Assembly (NCBI GenBank): GCA_965216965.1
Contig: CBDCGX010000032.1
Location: forward strand, 46,969-110,968
DNA: 64,000 nt
Direction: 5' to 3'
DNA from: CBDAKK01 sp965216965
GTDB taxonomy: Bacteria; Spirochaetota; Spirochaetia; WTKD01; G963693115
A program made the position numbers and the translations under genes. This document shows, in pieces, positions 36,617-44,997 of this stretch. How positions within the stretch are numbered: the first letter of the stretch is position 1; each line of letters starts with the position of its first letter. A model generated the notes under the pieces. It saw nothing but the letters and a program-made list of their open reading frames with translations. It made no database searches and was not told where the DNA came from.

Positions 36617-39600
36617 TTAAAATTGTATGATACTACCTGCAAATGTATAGCCGCCACCAAAAGCAATCAAGAGTACCTTTTTCCCATTTAGTATTTTCCC
36701 CCTTGAAAGTTCTTCTAAACAAATTGGAATAGTATTGGAAGAACTATTCCCGTGATTACCTATATTTATATAGAATTTTTCAATGGGTAATTTTAGTCTT
36801 CTAGCTATACCTGTTATAATCTTTATGTTTGCTTGATGAGGTATTATCAGGTCTATGTCATCAAAAGTGATATTATGGTTTTCACACACATTTTGTGCAA
36901 TCTTAGTGAGCTGTGCTACAGCTATTCTATATACTTCAACCCCATTCATCTGTATAGTACCTTTTTCTGGGACAACAAGGTCTTTTGCAGGTTCGCCAAT
37001 AGTTTGTAGAATAGGAGGGGTGAGTAGTGTTCCACTCATAGAGCAGAGTTTTTCTGTAGAAATAATAGATGCGCTTGCTGCATCTGAAAAAACTGGTGCA
37101 GTAGCATAATGTAACATATTAACTCGCGAAGAGAGTTCTTCTGCAGTTATGAGTAATATTTTCTCTGTTGGAGCTACCTTTGTTTTTATATATGCTTCAT
37201 TTAATGCAAATATAAAACCCGAGCATGCAGCAGATATATCAAACGCATACCCCGAATAGTTTTCTGAATCTGTATGGTTTTGTAGCAAGTTATACTGTAT
37301 CATTGCTGCAAGCGAGGGAGTTTGGTATTTATGAGTTCCCGTAGCACAAATAATTCCGTTTATATCTTTGATGGAAAAATTTGCAACATCAAGTGTTTTT
37401 TGAGCTGCTTCTGATGCAATAGAGACAAGAGTTTGGTTTTCTCCAAGCCAGTGACGCGTTTTCACTCCTATGCTATTTATTATTTTATCTTCTGTCCATT
37501 CGGTCGACATTGAAACAATTTCTTTATTGTCAAGCACTCTATTTCCTAGTACTGTTTGAACACATGATATGTATATCTTCTTATCAGAAGATGATGAGTT
37601 TTGTTGTAAGGAAGGAGAATCTGTAAATGTTATTGTTGGAATACCCGTTTCTTCGCGAGTAATTGTATGAACAACTTCTATATCTGTTTTTATTGAAAGT
37701 ATAGGATCCCCAATGGGAACAAGATCCCCTTCTTGCACATGGATTGTAAGTACAAGTCCACTTATAGGAGTTTTTATATCAGATGCGGATTTGTCGGCCT
37801 CACCTTCGCCGATAAGTTGTCCTGCTTGTATGGTATCACCTTCTTTAATGTTCCATTTAATAATGGTCAGGTTTTCGTCGGATGGACTTGTTCCAACCGC
37901 TTTTATGGTAGTAACACCTTTTTCTTCTTCTTCTTTTGCGTCAGTGTTCCATATAATTGTTCCACTAAGCAATTGTACCGCTGTTTCAAGAATGGTTTTA
38001 TATGATGGGAGTACCTCAAGATGGTTTGTGAAATTACAGGGAACAAATGTATCTCCACGAGTTACACGAGCAACTTTAATATCGCCTAGATTCGCTTCGC
38101 TTACACGAGCAATCACTTCTGAACTAATACTTGCTGTTCTATTATCTTCGTGTGTTACTAAAAGTGTTTTTGTTTTTTTTACAGAATTGATAATCGTTTT
38201 TGTATCAAGAGGACTCATTGAGCGAAGATCTATGATCTCTGAGCTTTTCCCTATTTTTGCAAGAGTGTCTGCTACCTTTACGCAAAGGGGTAATGTGTTT
38301 CCATATGCAATGAAACTTATATCATTTCCTTCTCGCTCAATGCGAGCTTTCCCAGGCATAATTACATGAGTCTGTGCATTTTCTGCACTGATGGCTCGAG
38401 TTTTTATATTCAGTTGGTTTTTAGGATAAAAGAAGAGGGTAGGACGTTGAGATAGAAAGGCTGCATTGAGTAGTCCTGCGGCATCGGCTGCATTTGAAGG
38501 CATAAATACGTCTATTCCAGGAATATGTGAAGATATTGATTCCATAACAGCTGCATGAAAAGGTCCTAACCCCGGTTTATAACCACCGCATGTTGCAAGA
38601 AGAATTACTGGAGCATTCCATGTTCCTCCGCTTCGCCAAAATATGCTTCCCATTTCGTTAAAAATTTGATTAAAAGCAAGCGGATAAAAATCGGCAAATT
38701 GTAAAAATCCTACGGGGTGTTTTCCGGTGAGTGCTTGGCCTATGCATGTTCCTACTATTATAGCTTCGCTAAGAGGACTATTTATTACTCTGCTTGGAAA
38801 TTTGGTAGATAATCCTCGAGTGAGTCCAAACACGTCACCTTTAGGGTCTTCAATATCTTGCCCGTAGAGATATACAGCTTTATCTTTTTCTAACCATGCT
38901 TGCAAAACTTCTCGCATGCTGTCTATCATGGAGAGGTCGCCTGTTTCAAAATGTTCATTTGCTTTTTCTAATAACACAGAAGGAAGGGGCGGTTTTGCCG
39001 TGTGGGTGGTAGTGGGTTCAGTTGCTCGTTGTGCGTCAATTACCATCTTTTTTAAATCAGGACGAATTTCATCACACATTTTTATAAAATGCTTCTGTGC
39101 TTCAGATCTATCCTTATTATGGAGATGCATTATAAGATTTACAATGGGGTCTGCAGTAATCTTGAGGTTTTCTATTTCTTCTTTGCTTCTATATACTCTT
39201 TGATCGTCTGCATTAGTATGACTTACTAGACGTTCCACTGACATTACTATAATATGAGGCTTACAGTTTTCCCTAATATCGTGCACTACTTTTTTAAATG
39301 TTTCGTACATGAGGTGAGGATATCTTCCGTCTATCTTGGTAATGGGACATCCTATAAGCGTATCTATAAATTTATTTCCTATTTGGTAAAATGTTTTTCC
39401 TTCAGTTATAGTTGAAATAGCATATTTGTTATCTTCTACAACAAAAAGAATAGGGAGGTTATCTCTTGTAGATATGGAAATAGCTTCAAGAAATTCACCT
39501 TCGCTTGTAGTTCCTTCTCCCTGATTACATACTGTAATTGCTTTATTATTTTCATTGTGCTTTTCTTTGAGTACCATTGCTATGCCCGTAGCTGGCAAGG

Positions 39601-39955
39601 CATTATTTCCAACAGGACCTGTCATAGTAATGATGTTATGATCATAATCAGTCATATGAGCATTCATTTGCCTGCCATGTGAACCTGATTCATCTTTATT
39701 AAAGAGAGCAAGAAAATAGCGATAAGGATCTACTCCATGAGCAAGAAGAAGTGATTTATCTCTATAATGTGGAGCAATGTAGTCTTGATGCGTAAGATGC
39801 GGCTGTAGAACCGCTATCCCTTCATGTCCTGCACCAGAAACATGAAAAAAAGCTTCTCCACGAGTTATATAATCTTGTTCTATCTCATCTATAAGACGAG
39901 CTTTTATCATTGAAATTAATGATGAGTTAAGTGCGTGTTGAGTTAGATTATCCAT
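36617..39955 (-). CDS. fusion: 2-oxoacid dehydrogenase E1-alpha / E1-beta / lipoyl domain / beta-ketoacyl-ACP synthase III
   Basis: This single 1112-residue chain joins four units. Residues 1-310 are E1-alpha with the thiamine diphosphate site (QGEGTTSEGEF, residues 145-155, and Asn176). Residues 335-665 are E1-beta (SPLSEAIIVGTCIGQAL, FLQFADFYPLAFNQI). Residues 685-760 are a lipoyl domain whose lipoylation lysine is Lys722 in EADKSAS. After a Ser-rich linker, residues 792-1112 are KAS III (FabH) with the full triad: Cys911 (ISAACSG), His1040 (IPHQAN) and Asn1070 (HGNSSSN). There is no E2 acyltransferase domain and no E3. A plausible role is oxidative decarboxylation of a branched 2-oxo acid and use of the resulting acyl group to prime fatty acid synthesis. 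Direct transfer from lipoyl to KAS III is my inference. It has its own promoter. Confidence 0.93.
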   Translation of the reverse strand: MDNLTQHALNSSLISMIKARLIDEIEQDYITRGEAFFHVSGAGHEGIAVLQPHLTHQDYIAPHYRDKSLLLAHGVDPYRYFLALFNKDESGSHGRQMNAHMTDYDHNIITMTGPVGNNALPATGIAMVLKEKHNENNKAITVCNQGEGTTSEGEFLEAISISTRDNLPILFVVEDNKYAISTITEGKTFYQIGNKFIDTLIGCPITKIDGRYPHLMYETFKKVVHDIRENCKPHIIVMSVERLVSHTNADDQRVYRSKEEIENLKITADPIVNLIMHLHNKDRSEAQKHFIKMCDEIRPDLKKMVIDAQRATEPTTTHTAKPPLPSVLLEKANEHFETGDLSMIDSMREVLQAWLEKDKAVYLYGQDIEDPKGDVFGLTRGLSTKFPSRVINSPLSEAIIVGTCIGQALTGKHPVGFLQFADFYPLAFNQIFNEMGSIFWRSGGTWNAPVILLATCGGYKPGLGPFHAAVMESISSHIPGIDVFMPSNAADAAGLLNAAFLSQRPTLFFYPKNQLNIKTRAISAENAQTHVIMPGKARIEREGNDISFIAYGNTLPLCVKVADTLAKIGKSSEIIDLRSMSPLDTKTIINSVKKTKTLLVTHEDNRTASISSEVIARVSEANLGDIKVARVTRGDTFVPCNFTNHLEVLPSYKTILETAVQLLSGTIIWNTDAKEEEEKGVTTIKAVGTSPSDENLTIIKWNIKEGDTIQAGQLIGEGEADKSASDIKTPISGLVLTIHVQEGDLVPIGDPILSIKTDIEVVHTITREETGIPTITFTDSPSLQQNSSSSDKKIYISCVQTVLGNRVLDNKEIVSMSTEWTEDKIINSIGVKTRHWLGENQTLVSIASEAAQKTLDVANFSIKDINGIICATGTHKYQTPSLAAMIQYNLLQNHTDSENYSGYAFDISAACSGFIFALNEAYIKTKVAPTEKILLITAEELSSRVNMLHYATAPVFSDAASASIISTEKLCSMSGTLLTPPILQTIGEPAKDLVVPEKGTIQMNGVEVYRIAVAQLTKIAQNVCENHNITFDDIDLIIPHQANIKIITGIARRLKLPIEKFYINIGNHGNSSSNTIPICLEELSRGKILNGKKVLLIAFGGGYTFAGSIIQF

Positions 39956-39963
39956 TAAATTCT

Positions 39964-39992
39964 ATTATAGTAGAATAATTATTGAAAAACAA
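39964..39992 (-). promoter_or_regulatory. promoter of the E1/lipoyl/KAS III gene
   Basis: On the reverse strand TTGTTT (39992-39987), a 17-base spacer and TATAAT (39969-39964) end 8 bases before the ATG at 39955. There is no Shine-Dalgarno sequence. Confidence 0.6.
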
Positions 39993-40118
39993 TGCAAGTA
40001 TTCTAATTTGAATTATCAAATGAATACCTTTTTAAAGCATATTATTTGTAGGTAATTAGAAGATTAATACATCTTAATATGTTTAAAGATTATATTTGCA
40101 AATAATTGAGGGAAATGC

Positions 40119-40147
40119 TTGACTAATAGTTTTGTATTTAGTAATAT
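40119..40147 (+). promoter_or_regulatory. candidate rRNA promoter
   Basis: TTGACT (40119-40124), a 17-base spacer and TAATAT (40142-40147) lie about 250 bases before the 16S 5' end. This is the best sigma-70-like match in the 442-base gap between the fusion gene and the rRNA. The rest of that gap shows only AT-rich DNA and one hairpin. Confidence 0.5.
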
Positions 40148-40274
40148 GTATATTACATTCCTAGTTAGCATTCTTGTTTCTGCTTTTTTATATTTTGATG
40201 GTAAGAAATGAGGTCGTAAAATAAATAGGAATTTGTTTTTTATTAAAAAATTAAAGAGAGAAGGAGTGGACAGT

Positions 40275-40294
40275 ACGTTACTGAAAAGTAACGT
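40275..40294 (+). other. perfect hairpin in the 16S leader
   Basis: ACGTTACT and AGTAACGT pair perfectly around a GAAA tetraloop, 104 bases before the 16S 5' end. It lacks a T run, so it is more likely a leader or processing structure than a terminator. Confidence 0.45.
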
Positions 40295-40397
40295 GCTTAC
40301 AATAACTTTGAGTATGTTCAGGATTATAACAAACATTTAAAGAAAATAACCATCATGGAAATAGGGTGTATACCTTATTGAAATGAAGGTTGTAACT

Positions 40398-41945
<1,548 letters not shown>

Positions 41946-42001
41946 CTCAGAGAGAAAGGTAAAAAACTGAACATTTTATTGTATTCACTCTTTCTTGATT
42001 T

Positions 42002-42086
42002 ATGTTTGGAAGCATTCTTACTAAAGTAAGAATGCTTTTTTTTTCACTTTCCCATTATGAAAACTATTTTTTGTTATGTTTTTTAG
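42002..42086 (+). repeat. direct repeat, left copy (rRNA terminator block)
   Basis: About 85 bp starting ATGTTTGGAAGCATTC and including the terminator is repeated at 47321-47402. Differences are a few substitutions and small gaps. The two copies have the same orientation and flank the lipoprotein island. Confidence 0.85.
42010..42044 (+). terminator. intrinsic terminator of 16S rRNA
   Basis: A 13-bp stem (AAGCATTCTTACT with its complement, 42010-42022 and 42025-42037) is followed by nine T. It is a strong Rho-independent terminator. Confidence 0.9.
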
Positions 42087-42210
42087 AATGGTGTAAGCTG
42101 TTCTTTTTTATTTTAACTATAACTGAAGTGAAAACTATTTAAAATAATTGACATGCCAAAAAAGAAATTGTAGGTATATTTGAATGTATGGAATAAGTAA
42201 GAAGTATTTT

Positions 42211-42238
42211 TTTAAGTACACTATTTAGTGTACTTAAA
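42211..42238. promoter_or_regulatory. perfect 13-bp inverted repeat, operator-like
   Basis: TTTAAGTACACTA and its exact complement are separated by TT. No T run follows on either strand, which argues against a terminator and for a protein-binding site. The bound protein and target gene are unknown. Confidence 0.4.
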
Positions 42239-42824
42239 AGTAATGCAGATACGCTATTTCTCAATGGGAAACACTATGTGTAAAATTTCTATTAATGCAA
42301 TAAAAAATGATATGGTATATGAAACCAAATATCAAGAACATCAGAGCTTATTCATGTATAGCGTGCGAAATAATATGAGTATTCTTTTATTATTTATGGC
42401 ATCATTATTTATTGGATTTATAAAAATAAATAAAGAAGTTGAACATGTTGCTCTATGATAAAAGAAATTAAAAAGAAATATTGAATTATTTTAGGAAGTA
42501 TTATTCTAAGAGCACTTTTTTCATAAGGTTAAATATGATAATATACTTCTGGTACAGCATGATTGTAATAATTATTTTGTAAGTTTTTTCTTTCTCCTTT
42601 TTTAATGAAGTTTCAGATGTTTAACTTAGTTATTGAAGATAAGTTTGTGTTTTTAAAAAATTATAAGTGAATAGCAATATAGTTTTGTTTATTAAATACT
42701 TTCTTTTAGGTGAAGTCTCTTAAACTTTTAAAAGTATATTTAAGCATAAATACATCAAAAAAGATATTTATGTTTAAATAGAGAAATAAACCGTGCTTAT
42801 TTTACATTATTTCAAAAAAAAGTG
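42239..42824. other. AT-rich stretch without a supported gene
   Basis: No convincing coding sequence is seen. A 76-codon frame (42228-42458) begins inside the inverted repeat and lacks a ribosome site. A 15-bp near-perfect hairpin (42738-42752 with 42765-42779) lies about 45 bases before the island promoter. Confidence 0.5.
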
Positions 42825-42853
42825 TTGACAAAAAAGTAATTATTGCCTATTAT
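42825..42853 (+). promoter_or_regulatory. consensus promoter of the lipoprotein island
   Basis: A perfect TTGACA (42825-42830), a 17-base spacer and TATTAT (42848-42853) lie directly before the tandem repeat array. Transcription from here would carry the whole array in the 5' leader. Confidence 0.65.
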
Positions 42854-42890
42854 ATAATATATAGATATCATACATTACGTATAAATTGTA

Positions 42891-43212
42891 CATATTTAGA
42901 TCCCAAATAAATTGTACATATTTAGATCCCAAATAAATTGTACATATTTAGATACCAATAAATTGTACATATTTAGATACCAATAAATTGTACATATTTA
43001 GATACCAATAAATTGTACATATATTAGATACCAATAAATTGTACATATTTAGATACCAATAAATTGTACATATATTAGATACCAATAAATTGTACATATA
43101 TTAGATACCAATAAATTGTACATATATTAGATACCAATAAATTGTACATATATTAGATACCAATAAATTGTACATATATTAGATACCAATAAATTGTACA
43201 TATTTAGATCCC
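42891..43212 (+). repeat. tandem repeat, 13 units of 25-26 bp
   Basis: Thirteen head-to-tail copies of a unit like AATAAATTGTACATATTTAG plus ATACC. Two types alternate: ATATTTAG (25 bp) and ATATATTAG (26 bp). The first two units and the last have GATCCC instead of GATACC. Each unit contains the palindrome TGTACA. There are no unique spacers, so it is not CRISPR. The array ends a few bases before AGAGGAGG and an ATG. Confidence 0.97.
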
Positions 43213-43228
43213 AATAAGAGGAGGTGTT

Positions 43229-43445
43229 ATGAAAAATACTATATTACTTTGAATATGGACAATTTAAAGGGAAATTAATAAAGGTGTTTTGACTATCCAT
43301 AACAAATTGAGGAATGCATTGACTTCATATGAAAATACTGCTGATAGCACAATTATTTTGATTCCTGATAATAAAATAAAAAAATTACCGAAGACAAAGA
43401 TGGTAAAAGTAATGATACGACTTCTGATTCTTCACAGAGGCCGTG
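43229..43445 (+). pseudogene. decayed, internally deleted paralogue of the island lipoproteins
   Basis: AGAGGAGG and ATG open a frame that stops after seven codons. From about 43239 the DNA matches the second lipoprotein gene at 45313-45440; one 30-base stretch is essentially identical. From 43387 to the TGA at 43443 it matches that gene's last codons (47229-47279), sharing ACCGAAGACAA and TTCACAGAG/TTTTCAGAG-type ends. It is thus a third family member reduced by a large internal deletion plus frame-breaking changes. It lies between the repeat array and the first intact lipoprotein gene. Confidence 0.8.
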
Positions 43446-43464
43446 AAAACAAGAGGTGTTTGTT

Positions 43465-44985
43465 ATGAAATTGTATAGAATTATTGTTATTATTTGTTTC
43501 TCTTTGAGTGTATATTCCTGTAAAGTTTCTGGGAATAGTATAGAGGGTGATTTGTCGACAAGGAGGCAAACATATGGTAATAATATTCAGTATTCTTCTA
43601 CTGATTTAGAACCTTTAGAAGGAAAGGTGGCAGTTGAATTTGACTTTTCGAGTATTGCGAGTGAATTGAAATATAAGACAAGTGGAAGTTTGATTACTGT
43701 TCAAAAAATATTTTATAGAGTATTTACAGGGGGTAGTGTTTCCTTTGATTCTTCCTCTGTTTCTGAATTGTTGCTTATGGGGAAAAATGAAAAAATAATT
43801 CTAGAAAGTGCTATTGATGGTACTCCTATAGGTATTTCTGGTATAAAAAGGGTATATGTTGATCTAAATCAATTAAATACAAATAAGAAGGATTTGTATA
43901 CTTCAATTCAAAAGAATGGCATTAATGCTGTGGCAATTGGATATACATGGGATGGTGATTATATAACATATGCAAAGAAGCATTTTAAGCTAGCTGCAAG
44001 TGATGACTTAATTAATTGGGAGCCAATATTGACTGTTAAGCCTATTCCGAGTAAGACAGAACACACTTCTATTTTTGGTGATTTTAATTTTGCTCCTGCT
44101 GTTGATTTTGATAAGAATGCTAATTATAAAATGAAGTATAACTTTTATGATTTTGAGGATGATAAAGAATTTGCTATGACGCCTTCCTCTAATATTTCTC
44201 ATGAAGAGGTTCAGTTTTTATTTAACTGTCAGCAAGTTTATGAGGCATTCAATCCTAAATCGGTTTATCATTCTGGAACAGTACTAACTAAGGAAATCAG
44301 TTTGGAAAGAACTAAGATTATAACTACTGAAATTTCAACATCAAATGGGTTTTCATTTAGAAATGTGAATGAATCTTCTACTTCTTTAAGTTTTGGTGAA
44401 AAAAACATTACAAAAGCTACTACTCAAGTTGGTTTTGCTTTAAATGTGCCTTTTCTTGAATTGGAGACTAGCATGTCTTCTGAGAAGGGTAAAACATCAG
44501 GCTCTAAACATATAAGTATCAATGAATTTTCTTATGCTGAAGAAGAGCGTAGAATTATTAGGAGAGTTAAAAAGAAGGTTATTAAAGAGAAGGTTTTTGA
44601 GTCAGTAACATTGGTATTGGGTGCTGGAGGAGCTTTAAAGTCTGTTGGACAGTGGTTTCAAATTCCCAGTATTGAGAGGCCTGGGGCTGTAATTACAAAA
44701 ATATCGGCGATTGAAAATAGAGAGGGGGGGGGGAAGATACCTGGGAAGAAGCTTGCACGGTATTTAATGTATTTAAATTCGTTAGAAGAAGCCCTTTCTG
44801 CGGAAGGAGGAAGAGGTACAGGTGATCGCGACCATTTTAGGGGGAAAGTAGCATCTGTGAAAGGGTATGATGTTTATATAACCCAGAAAATAAAAAGAAG
44901 ATCAAGAGGTGTTTCAGTAGGAAAAATAGTTATTAAAGATTCTACTTGTCTGTCAATAGCAAAAAATATTAGTCAGTCATACTAA
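43465..44985 (+). CDS. large surface lipoprotein 1, aerolysin/ETX-MTX2-like, poly-G containing
   Basis: The start ATG at 43465 has AGAGGTG 6-12 bases upstream; an upstream GTG at 43456 is less likely. The 506-residue protein has a signal peptide with lipobox VYSC (Cys19). The second half holds a Ser/Thr-rich stretch of alternating polar and hydrophobic residues (about 285-345, e.g. GFSFRNVNESSTSLSFGE and QVGFALNVPFLELETSMSS). Such stretches form the membrane-inserting hairpin of aerolysin/ETX-MTX2 pore formers. The region after residue 420 aligns with the end of the neighbouring 760-residue protein. Ten G in a row encode the junction E420-G421-G422-G423. The pore-former idea is an inference from pattern, not a database match. 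Host contact or competition are possible roles. Confidence 0.75.
   Translation: MKLYRIIVIICFSLSVYSCKVSGNSIEGDLSTRRQTYGNNIQYSSTDLEPLEGKVAVEFDFSSIASELKYKTSGSLITVQKIFYRVFTGGSVSFDSSSVSELLLMGKNEKIILESAIDGTPIGISGIKRVYVDLNQLNTNKKDLYTSIQKNGINAVAIGYTWDGDYITYAKKHFKLAASDDLINWEPILTVKPIPSKTEHTSIFGDFNFAPAVDFDKNANYKMKYNFYDFEDDKEFAMTPSSNISHEEVQFLFNCQQVYEAFNPKSVYHSGTVLTKEISLERTKIITTEISTSNGFSFRNVNESSTSLSFGEKNITKATTQVGFALNVPFLELETSMSSEKGKTSGSKHISINEFSYAEEERRIIRRVKKKVIKEKVFESVTLVLGAGGALKSVGQWFQIPSIERPGAVITKISAIENREGGGKIPGKKLARYLMYLNSLEEALSAEGGRGTGDRDHFRGKVASVKGYDVYITQKIKRRSRGVSVGKIVIKDSTCLSIAKNISQSY
44724..44733 (+). repeat. G10 homopolymer inside lipoprotein gene 1
   Basis: Ten consecutive G in a T/A-rich gene. 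The current length keeps the reading frame open to 44985, where the encoded C-terminus is conserved with the neighbouring paralogue. Gain or loss of one base would truncate the protein near residue 423. Confidence 0.93.
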
Positions 44986-44997
44986 AGAGGAGATGTT

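Noticed and set aside
37713..38369. 218-codon frame opposite the fusion gene
   Set aside because: It is antisense to the E1-beta and lipoyl domains; its Ser/Val-rich pattern is a codon shadow.
40064..40336. 90-codon reverse frame upstream of 16S
   Set aside because: It overlaps the likely rRNA promoter and leader hairpin, lacks a ribosome site, and its residue pattern reflects AT-rich DNA.
42228..42458. 76-codon frame with one hydrophobic segment
   Set aside because: It starts inside a perfect palindrome, has no Shine-Dalgarno sequence, and shows no recognisable domain. It could be a small membrane protein but support is too weak.
42891..43212. Tandem repeats as a CRISPR array
   Set aside because: Units are directly adjacent with no unique spacers, and no cas gene is in the window.
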